Assembly: GCA_016748015.1 (NCBI GenBank)
Contig: JAAOMT010000694.1
Span: forward strand, 310,001-374,000
Length of the DNA: 64,000 nt
Direction: 5' to 3'
DNA from: Geosiphon pyriformis
Taxonomy: Eukaryota; Glomeromycota; Glomeromycetes; Archaeosporales; Geosiphonaceae
Part shown: positions 47,420-59,480 of the stretch, one piece after another
Layout: each line of letters begins with the position of its first letter
How positions within the stretch are numbered: position 1 is the first letter of the stretch
The notes under the pieces: generated by a model
Told to the model about the DNA's origin: nothing
Databases searched by the model: none
Seen by the model: only the letters and a program-made list of their open reading frames with translations
Translations under genes and position numbers: made by a program

Positions 47420-47705
47420 ACTGCTTACCAATAATTCACAAATTCAACATTTGAATAACCACTGGCCATCAAAAATGTGCAAATTCAATCTTTGAATAAC
47501 CACTGCCCACCAAAAATGCGTGATTTCAAATATAACCACCACTCACCAATAATTCACAACTCAACATTTCAATAATTACTGGTTACCAAAAATGTGTAAA
47601 TTCAACATTCAAATATAACCATCACCCAACAGTAATTCACAATTCAACATTCGAATAACCATGCTCACTAGCAATTTGCAATCCAACATTTGAATAACCA
47701 ATGAA
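47420..47705 (+). repeat. About 40-bp tandem repeat, seven diverged copies
   Basis: The unit resembles CACCAATAATTCACAAATTC followed by AACATTTGAATAACCACTG. Copies alternate between AATTCAC and AAAATGTG variants, which suggests an 80-bp higher-order unit. Confidence 0.75.
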
Positions 47706-47814
47706 TATAGAATAGAAATTCATAAACAATTAATCATAAAATAACTGAATTAAATTTTAGGGTTAGGTAATAAGGAATTGATAATTGTTAGTCTGTTATT
47801 TATGCCTTGTAAGA

Positions 47815-47925
47815 ATAAAGAGTGGGAGGGGAGTAGTTTAAGATTTCTTACAAGAATGAAAAGTGGGAGGGGGTAGTTGTAGTTTAAGATTTCTTACAAG
47901 AGTGAAGAGTGGAAGAAGGTAGCCA
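47815..47925 (+). repeat. 41-46 bp tandem repeat, three copies, with G-rich core
   Basis: Each unit holds AAGAGTGGGAGGGGGTAGTT-like sequence, then TAGTTTAAGATTTCTTACAA. A TATATAGG box (about 47960) follows. Enhancer-type repeats before a TATA box would fit an LTR or a promoter. Confidence 0.7.
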
Positions 47926-48792
47926 CATTTGTCAATTATCTTTTCTATATCCATCTAGTCTATATAGGAATAAAACTTTATCAGTATATAACAAAGTTAT
48001 CAGGGAAGGGTTTTTACAATGGCAAAATTGTTTACCCATTGCCAATTCTGATAACCTCTTCTTATTTACTGTTTATTGTTTAAGCCTATTGAAATTTAAT
48101 TCAGAAATTTGAAATGATCGATATAAAATATTTAAGAAACCGAATGTATAATAAACTATTGTAATTAATATAAGTATTTTTAAATGATAATAGTTCGGTA
48201 ATAAATATAAGAATTGCTAATATTAGCTTAAGTCCAAACAATAATAACTTTATTTTTAAACCACTGATCAAATATCCTTGAGACCTTTTTTACACAAGTT
48301 CGGATTAAAATATTAAAATTAGGTAATATTGAGCATGCTTAATATATTTTTTCACCGTGTAAAACGAAAACCCTCTGCCCTTGCTATCGAAATATATTAA
48401 TTTGGTCAGCACGAATAAAATATTTTATGGTCAGTATTAATTCGGAAATATTTTTATGTCCATAAGTTTTAAATGAGAAAAATGTGGGTGTTTATTTTAA
48501 TTAAAACCATAATTTTAAATTGAAAACAAATTTTATTGGGATTTGATAATTTTATTTTAATTTGGCTCAAATTAAATCCACGCTAAAATAATTTTCAATG
48601 AAGGCAAGGCTAAAATAAAATTTTAATTACTTCAATTTTTTGAACCTTTTCATTTAAAAATAGCGAAGCCTTAAATTTATTAAAAAAAGGCAATAGACAA
48701 TATATCTAAATAAATATTTTCTAGAAAAATTAATTATCGGGATTAAATTTAATTTTAGTGTCCTTATTTTTGATAGTAAAAAAAATGGTCAT
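47926..48792. other. Intergenic, no gene seen
   Basis: The first part may be a promoter or LTR downstream of the repeats. The short ORF 47909-48112 starts inside the repeat array and shows no recognisable protein. Confidence 0.45.
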
Positions 48793-49815
48793 TTAAGAAT
48801 GATTGACCGTTACCATAGGAGGACATTGTGATATCCTTTGTCCTAAATAAGGACCAATATGTGATGGGAAAGATTCTTCATTCGATGCATTCTCGGTTCC
48901 ACCATTGCATTCCTAAATATATAAAAAATGGTTAATAATTGTTAAAGAATTGTTCAGATCAAAAACAAATTTTCGATTCTATAACAACTAACTTTGCTTT
49001 TTAACTTTATCCCGCTCGTGGTTTTGAGGCCTGGGCATAAATAAATGTCCGATTATTATCGGAAGTAGCACAGCCACAATCTTTTGGCGATATCCAAAGC
49101 TCCTGTCCATGGTGTAAATATTGTGCTTTCTGATAACTCATTGGATACTTGGGTATAAAATTATTATAATATGTCACTCTATATATTTTTAGATTCTTAA
49201 AGGAGCTTAAGAGCGAATTGGTAGTTTCCCGAATCGAGGTTCACCATATGTGTAAACTTCAATTTGAGATAATTCAGGCGCTTTTACTGTCAAGAGTTCG
49301 AAAGCTCCAAGTACAACAAACACTAAAAATTAATGTCAATTAGATGAGTCTTGTCGAGAAATTCGATCAAAATATAAATATTTATGTACCACCACCAAGC
49401 CCATGTCCAACAAAACTCAAATTATGTGCTGGCGGAATTCCTTTTCGTCTATGGCCAATTTGACGCCTTAACTCTGTCCACCCAAGTTGAGATTTAAGGG
49501 AAAAATTTTCATCGATCATCAGATCATTTATACTTTTGTATCGCGTTTGGAGTAGTTTTTCCGAGGTAACTTCAAAATCTAACTCTTTGGCACGAATCTG
49601 GATCAAGAAAATTTGGTTTTTACGTATGCGTGTTATTTTCACTAAGATAGATGATTGAGATTTGAATTTTAAAAAAAAGAAATTTTGGGGAATTAATCAT
49701 AAAGTAAGTAATATAATGTATATAATGTAAGATGCTAATACCATAAATTCAAGATGCTTCACTAGCGAAAAGACTGAATTTTTTCAATTTTTTCATAAAC
49801 AGATTATCCGATCGG
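48793..49815 (-). pseudogene. Class-3 lipase-like pseudogene (paralogue of 62378-63989)
   Basis: Exons on the minus strand: a scrap near 49815-49735; 49641-49390, ending in G-H-G-L-G-G with donor GTACAT; 49322-49006 after acceptor TTTTTAG; and 48912-48793 after TTTAG, with E-C-N-G-G...H-I-G-P-Y-L-G...C and a stop at 48793-48795. Family landmarks are Y-T-Y-G-E-P-R-F-G, R-V-T-Y-Y, I-P-K-Y-P and H-H-G-Q-E-L-W-I. The nucleophile elbow has Gly instead of Ser, and the expected Asp before I-P is Asn (Y-Y-N-N). At least two one-base frame changes lie in the third exon (between R-F-G and R-V-T-Y-Y), so it is broken. The catalytic His in the last exon is still present. Confidence 0.8.
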
Positions 49816-50698
49816 GGTAAACCTTTTTTTAGATGATATGTTGCTTATATGACGCTTCGATCGGTTCCAATAGCCATAATAATCATAATCGCTTTCATGA
49901 GATAAATTTTACTTGAGTGTTGAACTACACTTTTCTAATGATTCTACTCGAATTTAACTATATTATTGACTTTAATCTAAAGATAAAAAAATATTTAATT
50001 TTTACTTTTCAATTTTTTTTTATAATTTCGAAGGTTTTGCTCATATGGTTAATAAAAAAATAAATAGTCAAATCTATAACTAGATTTTCAACTGTGATAT
50101 TATAATTAACAAAAACTAAATTGTTTTTACAATTAATTTCTTTTTAATAAAAATAATTAATAGCCTCAAAATCAATCAGCCATTAGCTCTGTTGAATTAA
50201 TTAACTGTCTTTATTTTTAAAATCCAAAATTAATTTTTTTTTTAGAAATTAAATTATTTTGCTTGTAATATTAATAATGCTTGATTTAAATATAATTTAA
50301 CAACAAAACTTTGAAAATTTATTCTTATTACATTGGAGTAGTTTCAAAATAGTCTTTTTACAAAACTTTCAAAAAAAAGTCTGTAAACCTTTTTTTATTA
50401 GGGTAAATATTGCTTGTTTAATTATCTTTTGGAAAATCAGAGTAATACGATAGCAAAAATTTTATTACCCTTGATTTACATAATATAAATCTTAGATTTT
50501 GCAAATTCCGATAGCCCTATGAATAGTTTTTAACTTATATTTCTTGATTAAAAATCTTTTTAGAAATTGAATTGAACTTTTTTTAAGCAAAAATTCTCTT
50601 AATAAGCAGATAATTTTTTAAGCATTTTTTCCAAATAACCTTTTTAATCTTATATAAAGTTCAATATATAAGTTTTTTTTTTACAATAAATTTTATTT
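49816..50698. other. No gene seen
   Basis: AT-rich sequence with short scraps only. It may hold the lost first exon of the lipase-like pseudogene, but no hydrophobic leader is readable. Confidence 0.5.
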
Positions 50699-51660
50699 AT
50701 GAATAAAACTGATAGTATTGAGACACATAAAGCATTTGAATGTGGTTTTAGCCTGGCATTTTCTGTAAAGTCTCTTACAAATAATGGCACATATTACTCT
50801 AATCAATGTCTCTCAATATATTAATGACAAAATAATCTTAAGTTTTTCTAAAATTATGGAACTGGGTTTGAATATAGTATTAGCAGAGATCAAATCTCTT
50901 TCTTAGAAAGTGGTTCTGTATTAGATATTACTCTGTTGGTTACTAAACCTGAATTTAATAAACCATAGAATTTTAATTAAGAATCCTCTTGGTTCACTCA
51001 GGATTTTTCATGATTTTTTAAACAAATGTTGCTTTTGCCTACCTCTGGTTAGAATTTGGGTAATTTTCTTTATGACTTCTTGCTAAATAATACCATTTAG
51101 GAAGCTTATAAGGTAGGCAAGGATTCGAATATTACTGTCTTTCAAGTTGGTTTACTGAAATTTAAAATATATTCGAAATGAATATATTTTTCAAACTTTT
51201 CTCTCTTCATTTTTGGTGGACCAGTTTTTGCAAAGCTTACTTTATCATAGATAAAGTATTTAATAATTCTACAGTCGATTCAACATTACCTTTACCAAAT
51301 GATATGATTATCCTGTGGTCTAATAAACCTACATTATTCAAATTAAAATGTCAGTAAAAAATGTTTTCATATATCAAAAAAATGAGGTTACTTTGAATTT
51401 ATAATAAAACTTCCAGCATAATTGCCATATTGTTTATTAGAAACAAATGGAAAAACAATATCAGTTACAGTAATAAAAAGTGCTTTTAACATATCTAACA
51501 CACAATATTTTGCTAAAAATGATTGGATAATAGCAGGTAACTCGAATTTTATAATGAAATTTCAAGTACAGTTACCCTATTTCTAATCCAGATGAAAGAA
51601 AAATTGAATAAAATCTATCTGATATATTCTAAATTTGAGTTTTTATTTTATAAAAATATT
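50699..51660 (+). pseudogene. Decayed coding sequence of unidentified product
   Basis: ATG 50699-50701 opens a frame that stays protein-like for about 160 codons despite roughly ten stops. Readable runs include K-A-F-E-C-G-F-S-L-A-F-S, F-L-E-S-G-S-V-L-D-I-T-L-L-V and K-V-G-K-D-S-N-I-T-V-F-Q-V. The stops sit where Trp, Gln or Arg would be plausible. Further right, 51397-51440 and 51543-51585 are two copies of one segment (F-I-I-K-L-P / F-I-M-K-F-Q) about 146 bp apart. I recognise no family. It could be a host gene or an element protein. Confidence 0.5.
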
Positions 51661-51913
51661 AGCCTTATACATTGGTTTCTTACGTTTAACCCCGGACTGT
51701 AATTTCTTTTTCAAAAGGGCTTTCAAAAATAGAGACTAAAAAATTTATTGAGCAACTGCATATCAAATTATTCTGACTGAACTTAACACAAATTAGAATG
51801 TCAAATTCCCAGTTAATCATTTTCACTAATCAAAATACTTCAAAATAGTAATTCATTAGAAATTGCTAATAATTTAAATACAATGGTTCAAAATAAAGCT
51901 ATTAATGTACATT

Positions 51914-52200
51914 AATTTGAGTCTTAATATTGCATTTATTTTAAGAAATAAAAAAGAGTTGAAAAGGGAATCTATCGAAATCATTGATCATAAGATTGAT
52001 AACCGAGATTAGTATAATCAGGCCAAGAAATTTTACGACTCCATAGTTCTTTCAAAAGTGATTTAAGATAATTGGTTCACTCCCATTAGCATTCATTCAC
52101 ATACGAGTTTTTTATATGAAGCTTTCCGGTTTCAACTTAAACATCGATAAGCATGAATTAATCTTCAAGATTTAATTTTAATCAAATCGTATGTCATATA
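51914..52200 (+). pseudogene. Decayed coding fragment, unidentified
   Basis: One frame reads K-K-E-L-K-R-E-S-I-E-I-I-D-H-K, then Y-N-Q-A-K-K-F-Y-D-S, D-N-W-F-T-P-I-S, and F-L-Y-E-A-F-R-F-Q-L-K-H-R, with four stops between. The charged helical pattern is protein-like. It may be the C-terminal part of the sequence at 50699-51660 or a separate relic. Confidence 0.4.
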
Positions 52201-53979
52201 ATCCTTTTTTTAACAAATAATTTTTTCAGCAAAATTTGGGAAGAATATAAATTTTATCTAATTGAAATTGCTATTATTCCAATAATATTGATATCTCTAT
52301 ATTTTAATAGGAAGTAAAAAAAATCCCAAGATATGTGTTTTTTTGTAGTTAAATTGTATTTTAAATTATAATTTAATTGGATATTTAATAATTTTTTATT
52401 CATTTAAGGTAATAGTTTTGCATTTTTTTCGTTACATTGGTCCTAGTCGATATTGTAATTAATATCATATTCACTACTTCTATCATTTAAATTTTGTTTC
52501 AAGAAAATTATTTTTTAAAATGTAAAAATAAGATTTAGAGAAAATAAAGCAAAAAATATTATGTTATTAATTATTTAATAGGTTTATTTTTTGAACAATC
52601 GGAATTTTAATTCAAGTCAATAAAAAAAAGAAAGTTTTGCAATTTTTAAATATATAAGAAGATAATGATCTAATGTTTAATGGAAATCTGTTTTATTAAA
52701 GAGTTACTGCCTTAAAGCTGAGGTTATGTTTTGTTTGAAAAATTTTATTCTTTTTGATTCTCTCAAAGCTTTTATATTGAATAATTATTAAAGTATTTTT
52801 ATATTATCGCACGTAAAAACCAAAACACAATCTAAAGTTTATAATTTTAATTAGAGGAAACATAAGTATACATTTAAAATTTATATTTCTAATGCTATTA
52901 AGCTTAAGAACTTTTTATGTTTTTAACTTGTAAAAATCTAAAATTCAAAGATTACTTTTATATAAAAACTTTTAAGTTCTAAAGCTTTTTTGATATTAAA
53001 AAAGATAAAATGATATTTTTTTTAACTTTATTGTAAGGCTTAAAATAGTAAGCTATAGAAAATAACCTTTAAAATAAAATAAAAGCAAATTTATCTTTTT
53101 ATGATTTGAAATGTTTCATAATCCTCAATAAAGAAATTTATTTTTTTATCTATTGTTTTTTGATAAACTACTTATAAAACATATAATTCAAGATCATCGC
53201 CAAAGTGGGTCCAAAATCTAAGCCACTATAAAGTCTATATTCATTAACATACTTGCTAAGTTTACCATTACTAACTTTGTTATCTCAAAGAGAAAAAACA
53301 AAACTTCCTTCTTCATTCAAAAATTTCTTTTGAGAATCTTAAAATTGTGGATTAAAGCTACCAATTAGTTAACCAGTTTCTTTCACTTTGATTATACTAA
53401 CTATTACTTCTTTGTCATCGCATAATCGATAAAAATTAGCTGAAATGAATCTGTCTTAACTTATTCAAAGTAACAATTTAAAAATTATTTCTAAGATGAT
53501 TTATCAAAAAAATTGGTTTGGCAAACCAACAAAAGATTTACTAATTAGAGAAGATATATCTTATAACTAATTTTTCTTTATCATCAGTCTTCTATAAATG
53601 TTAAACTAATAAAAAACATTGACAATTTATAAAAGTTACATTAAATGATGTCCAAGTCAATATAATATTTGAAAAAAGTAAACTTTATTACTGGTCTATT
53701 ATTATACTCAAAACTTGTTAGGAATATCTAATAATAAAAAATCACCAAATAATGAAACAAACAACAAAGCTTATATGTTTCAAGATAGTGCTAGATTTAT
53801 TATTTACAATAATAAAACGAATTTTATTTAATGTTAAATCTATAAAATGATAATAAGTTTAAATTTAACAAAACAAAATCTTTATTAAAAATAATTAGTT
53901 ATTATATGACAATTATATAGAGATCTTTTACATTTGATATTTCATATCGGATAGCTATTAATTACATAATATAAAATAT
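52201..53979. other. No gene seen
   Basis: AT-rich. 53150-53580 is slightly less AT-rich, but no frame holds together. Confidence 0.5.
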
Positions 53980-54165
53980 CTTGATCATTGGATATATGAC
54001 AAAGACAAAAATACTTCTTTTGAAGATCGTATTTTTAAAGAAGGTAGATGAGCGAGAGGCAGAATTCTATTTTGGGATAAGAAAAATCAAAAGCATTAAC
54101 GAAGTGGGGTTGCGAAAGTTGCATTGAAAATGTCTAAGATACAGCCAAAATATAAAATATTTTAA
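53980..54165 (+). pseudogene. Possible protein-kinase N-lobe fragment
   Basis: The frame reads D-H-W-I-Y-D-K-D-K, F-E-D-R-I-F-K-E-G, then (after TGA) G-R-I-L-F-W-D-K-K-N-Q, and (after TAA) R-S-G-V-A-K-V-A-L-K. The V-A-L-K at 54118-54129 could be the ATP-binding Lys of beta-strand 3. Kinases of expanded fungal families have a comparable W-D-x-K...V-A-L-K arrangement. No catalytic loop (HRD, DFG) is found. The identification is weak. Confidence 0.3.
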
Positions 54166-54334
54166 TTGCGATGATGTATTTTCTTTTAAGAAAACTGTTA
54201 TTTTATTATTCTAATTTCTTGTACTAATACTAGAAAAACGCATTGGGATAGTTTTTGTCCATCTTAAAAGCCCTTTTAGCCATGTAACCAAGTATAGGAA
54301 GGACCCAAGAATGATCCCATATTTACGAAGCAAA

Positions 54335-54392
54335 AAAATAATCGCGACGTAATATAAAATAATCACGATGCGAAATAAAATGACGCAAACAC
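54335..54392 (+). repeat. 21-bp repeats with CGACGTAA / TGACGCAA cores
   Basis: AAAATAATCGCGACGTAATAT, then AAAATAATCACGATGCGAAAT, then a partial AAAATGACGCAAAC. They are CpG-containing in a CpG-poor region, about 95 bp before the ATG at 54485. The cores resemble bZIP-type sites, so this may be a remnant promoter of that pseudogene. Confidence 0.5.
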
Positions 54393-54484
54393 AACTTTTT
54401 TTTTCACAATATCAGTGATGAGCATGGCTAATTATTAGTACTTTACGGAGCTGCGATTATCAATCAATATTCTCTTTTATTAAA

Positions 54485-54969
54485 ATGTCTACATTGAAAC
54501 AAAACAAAAGTGGAGCTACCAACGATTTGTTGATTCAATTGAACAACAAAAACTATGAAATATCTGAAATACTTTCAAAGTTTCCAACATTAATTGATAA
54601 TTAAATCAACAACAAGCTTTCACCTGTTGATAAAAAAACAGTTTATGGAATTGTGGTTGTAATTGGCAAAAAATTCAAGAAAACAAGTACAACAACATCT
54701 TAAATTAAAATGGGCAAGACTTCAAATATTGGATGAATCAACACATCGTAAAAGAAAATTTGACCATTTTACTTTAAGGCAGAAAATCCAATTTCACCAT
54801 TTTTACATCAGCAATAAATAAAGAGAAATTTTTGTTTGTGGTGGAAGTAAAATCACCAAGACATCGTCATTCAAAGAATTTATTTAATAATAAAATAAAA
54901 CTAAAACATTTAATGAATGATTGTTTAGACAAGATGATTGATGATAGTATAGAAAACCAAAAAATATAG
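54485..54969 (+). pseudogene. Broken gene of unknown function
   Basis: ATG 54485 starts M-S-T-L-K-Q-N-K-S-G and runs to T-L-I-D-N, TAA, then on in frame through L-S-P-V-D-K-K-T-V-Y-G. A frame change near 54698 leads to L-K-L-K-W-A-R-L-Q-I-L-D-E-S-T-H-R-K-R-K. That frame continues past TAA to C-G-G-S-K-I-T-K-T-S and ends at 54885-54887. A third frame carries L-K-H-L-M-N-D-C-L-D-K-M to a TAG at 54967-54969. The pieces read as one protein of about 160 residues with two frameshifts and a few stops. It is more GC-rich than its surroundings, so it decayed recently. I do not know the family. Confidence 0.55.
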
Positions 54970-55179
54970 TTACAAAAATTTGAACACTAAATACTTTAAA
55001 TCAACTTTACTTTATATATGTTTGATAATTAAAATTTTACAAATTATTATTTAAAGCATATGTTGATTAAATTAAGCAAAAAACAAGATTTAATTAAAAT
55101 TAGGCTATTAATAGAAAAATGGTAGGGCTAACTCTATTTGTGTTGATCACTACCCGTGTCTTTTAAATACTTTTCGCTT

Positions 55180-55400
55180 TTTCTTGCAACAGAAAAATAA
55201 TTTTTCGAAAGCAAAATAAGCTAGTCTTATTTCTTACCCAAAATCCACCCCATGCATTAATTTTTGTATGATCTTTTGGAATGCAATGAATTGGTCGTGG
55301 ACCCTTATACCAGCATTATACCCTGTTCCAAAAGAGTTGGAAGGCTGTCTTGTATGGAAATTTGTGTTAAAAAATATAACACTTGAACATTCATATTCCA
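55180..55400 (-). mobile_element. Tc1/mariner (IS630-type) transposase fragment
   Basis: On the minus strand one frame reads F-W-N-R-V, TAA, C-W-Y-K-G-P-R-P-I-H, then I-N-A-W-G-G-F-W, then K-T-S-L-F-C-F. The W-G-G/A-F block after a K-x-N/V stretch, about 50 residues after the first catalytic region, is typical of Tc1-like DDE transposases. The catalytic Asp residues and terminal inverted repeats are not found. Confidence 0.5.
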
Positions 55401-58400
55401 ATCATTTTCATATTTAACTTGTTGACTGTATCAAGAGATTTTATTTCAGGAATCAAACCAGTGTGTTGTTCCAAAATGTGGTTGGATGATAGCTTTGGTG
55501 TCATCTTCTTATTTGGTTCAAACAGGTTATGTTGGGTCTTAAATAAACATTTATTGTCTGAATTCTTAGGAAAACATGAATGTTTTAAGTAATTTCTAGT
55601 CTTGTTGTATGAAGCAAAATATTTTTATAATGCTTAAACTCTAATTAAATACTAGTGAATTTCTTAGTTATGTTTGATCTGTTTCCAAAGTTGGAAAGTG
55701 GAAAATTGTCTGGAGACAAAAAAATTGAAGCTTTTTTTGTAGAATCTAATAGAATTAATGAATTGTTCTCTATAAAATTCTTATGAAAGATTTCTTAATA
55801 ATCTATTTGAATTTGTCCAATTAAAAGAAATTATACTAAAACTATTAGCTAATATACACATTCCAACATTTTTTGACATATGGTTTTTTTTCACTATTCT
55901 CACATTCGATAATGTTTTTAAAGAGCTAAAAGTGATTGAAATTTTTTTGAAATAACTTAAGACAATATAAGAATCAAGTAGTTCTCAGATTCATTAATAT
56001 TTTTATTTCAAGAAAATTGAGTATAGTTTTTGTTTCAATTTCTGAACATGGCAATTTTTTTTGACAGTTATTGGTTACAATAATAAATAATTTGTTATGA
56101 TCTGAATAAATCAAAACTAAAGCTTTAATTAGCTTTTGTTCTAATTCTTTAAAAACTTTCTGTTAATTGCTAGTTTATTTATAATTGGTGTTTTTTGTTT
56201 ATAATTAGTAAATAGCTGAATAATTGCTAATAATATTTAACTAATCTCAAAAATTTTCTTAATTTTATTAAATTCTGGAGTTTTGAAAAGTTTTTTTACT
56301 TTCTCTATTTTGTTTGAATTAGTCTTTGCCAATTATATGTTTTAAGAATTAAAGCTTTGTTTTTCTGAAAAAACATTTATTGATATTGAATTTTAATTCA
56401 GCTTATTAAAGTTTTTTAAACATTTACTGTAAATAGTAGAAATATTTATTAAAGTTTTTTAAACATTTGCTGTAAATAGTAGAAATGTTTATTAAAAGTT
56501 TTAAAAAATATATTAACATTATTTATTTAAATAACCACTAATTTTTATTAATTAAGCTAAATAGTATTATATTAAATTCAAAATTTTTTAATATTTGAAT
56601 TCATAATTATTTGCCAGTAATTACTAATTAAATTTAATATAAAAAACCACTTTTTCTTATCAAATAAATTAAATAATTCTTGAATTTATAAAGTTAGATA
56701 ATTATTATTATATATAATACTATTAAATTTTTAATAATTTATATAAAAACAAAATTCTCTATTTTTTTTATAGATAATAATTATAAGTTTATTAATAATT
56801 GAATAAATTTATTGTTTAACATTTAATTAATTTTGTGTTAAATAATTTTATGATTGGTTAATAGTATTTAATATTGTTATAATCAAATATAATACACTAA
56901 AAAATAGCAAAAAAGAATAGTATTCTATTTTAATAAAATAATCAAAAAAGTAATTTAATATTAATAAGTGAATTGAATTAGTAGAAATTTAATATATGAA
57001 ATTAGTTTTATAAATATTTCAGTCATTATTTTTTTTCAAAAAATAACAAAAAAATCTGAAAATAAAAAATTAATTTATATTATTAATAAAAGATAACATA
57101 TTAATATAATTCTATGCTTTATATTAACACTTTTAGAATTTGATATTAGATATTAATTGTATTTTTCAGTAAAAATTTATTCAATATTTTTATAAAAACT
57201 AACAATTATATAAATCAAAAAAAATAATAATATTAATACTAATAATAAAATAAAAAATTAATATGATTGATTTAATCTTTGTTTTAAATAAATTTAATTA
57301 ATAATTAGATTAATGATTAAATTAATAACTAAATTAACTAAGTTTCTGTAATTTGACAACAATTACCAAAAAAATTGAGATATAATATATAATACACAAA
57401 TCTTGTAATTTTGGAAATTTGAATTTAATTAAGCTTATTAATATCTTTTTTTAGTCTAAAAATTCAGTTAAAATTGATATAATTTATATTAAAAAACTAT
57501 TTTAAAGATTAAAACATTCAAATAGTTTATTTTTAAAAGTAACTTAAGAATTTTGTCATTATAAGATAGAATAATTTTTGTTTTCACATTTATTTTTTAC
57601 ATATTTAATATATTTCTTGTAATAAATTTAATAAAAATATAGTTATTTTATTTTTAAAGATTTTGAAAAAAATTTAGATCTTAAATCTAGTAAATACATT
57701 ATAACTAATAATTTTTTTCAAGAAAATTCATTAATAGTCCTATTTAAAATAATTATAATTTTAAAATTTAAAGGTTTTTTAATTGCATACCTATCTATAT
57801 TTTTTATTAAAAACAAAAATAATTTTAAATTATAAATTTTTTTTTCCTTGTTTATAATAAATATACTACCAAGTATTAAATATATTAGAATCAACAAAAT
57901 AGAAAGAACTAAAAATTAATAAAGTTATTTAAACTTAAATCTAAATTTTATAACAATAAAATGCCTAAGAATTCTTTATTATAAAAGATAAAACTGTTAA
58001 AATAAGTGTTATTATAGCAATTGCAATTAACTTTTATTTGTGTTTTTTTAAAATTTTGCTAAATAATTAATAATCAAAAAAAATAAATATGAAATTTGAT
58101 AGAATTAAATTTTTAAACTGAAAAGTAAGCTTTTTATTTAAAATAGTTATATTTGAATTTAATTTATAAAGCAACTTATATTAATAGATTAATTAATTTA
58201 ATTAGTATAAATAATTATTAGAAAAAAATTAGTAAAAAAGTCATTAAAGTAATAATCAAATTATTATTGCTATTTATGTGATATTTGAATATTTAATTCT
58301 TATTATTTTAATTAATTTAATGAAATATTTATCATTTTTTATTTTTACTTCTTTAATAGTTATATATATTAAACAAACATTTATTCTAAATTTCTAAAAT

Positions 58401-59259
58401 AATAAAATACATATAAAATATTGAAACATATAAATATAGATTTTTAATAAAATTTGTATAACATGAAATATGTACAAATATTTATTAACAAATTTTTATT
58501 TTAGAAGTTAAAAAACAAGTTAAAAATTATGTAGTATATAGTCATTGAGCTTAATAAAATTTATTCTATTAATATAGATTTATTATAAGCTATATTTGAA
58601 TAAACAATAAAAAAAATGACATAAGCAGAAAAAAAAACATGCGGAGTAATTTTATATATTTTTTTAGACATTTTAAGAAAAATAGTTGAAAAAAGTTGTA
58701 AAAACTTTATTTTTTTAATTGAAAATTTAAGAAGTCAGAAAAGTACATAAATTAATTGCAAAAAATGATAAATTAACAACAAATTTTTACAATAATTAAG
58801 AAAAACAACAAAAAATTCAATAGCAGATTTTAATAAGAAATTATAAAAGAGTAACAATTTATTTAAATTTGTTCATTTCATTATAATTAATTGGTCTTAT
58901 TAATTAATTTTTTACTTATTTAAATTCAATATGCTAAACTATTTTATATTTTAGAAAAAATTTTAGGTTGTATAAAAAAATATAAATAAATTTTATTTAA
59001 ATTTAAAATCTTTTTATAATTAAAGAATGAAGATGGTTATTTTAACAATTATCTTAACCGTTATTTTTATTTACTGTATGAAATATATTTATACAGTAAA
59101 TTTAAAACATCCAGTAATTTGTATACATCAACATTTTTAAATTCTTTATAAACAATATATAATCGTTTTAAACACAAATTCAGAATATTTTTTGTTTAAA
59201 ATAACTGCAATTTAAAATAAACTTTTTGAATTTTTTTATTTTTAATTATATGAATCATT
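55401..59259. other. AT-rich desert, nothing recognised
   Basis: 55600-56500 is less AT-rich and T-rich on plus. A short duplication (AAAGTTTTTTAAACATT...GTAAATAGTAGAAAT) repeats at 56408 and 56452. TTAGATTAATGATTAAATTA near 57303 recalls the element B LTR repeat. No gene seen. Confidence 0.5.
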
Positions 59260-59480
59260 TATTAGCCGTCAATGTTATATATATTTTTTGAATTAGTTGT
59301 CAACGGATTATTAATCTAATTATTAACTAAATTGTTGACTTTAATTATTTGTTTTTTATTAACTATATAAACAAAAATTTTTAAAGTTGTTAAAAAGTAT
59401 TTTGTTTAATCAAAAAAAAATTAAATACCGTTTTAATACTATTTTATTGTTAAATTAAAGTCAACTAATATTTTTAGAAA
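59260..59480 (+). repeat. Relic of the element B type LTR
   Basis: GTTGTCAACGGATTATTAAT and further ATTATTAACTAAATTG units are followed by TTAACTATATAAACAAAAAT. This is the same order, repeat then TATA, as 10704-10850 in element B. Confidence 0.5.

Noticed and set aside
47909-48112. Plus-strand ORF of 67 codons after the tandem repeats
   Set aside because: It starts inside a repeat unit and has no recognisable domain.
55383-55592. Plus-strand ORF of 69 codons
   Set aside because: It begins at TTG, overlaps the minus-strand transposase scrap region and shows no protein features.
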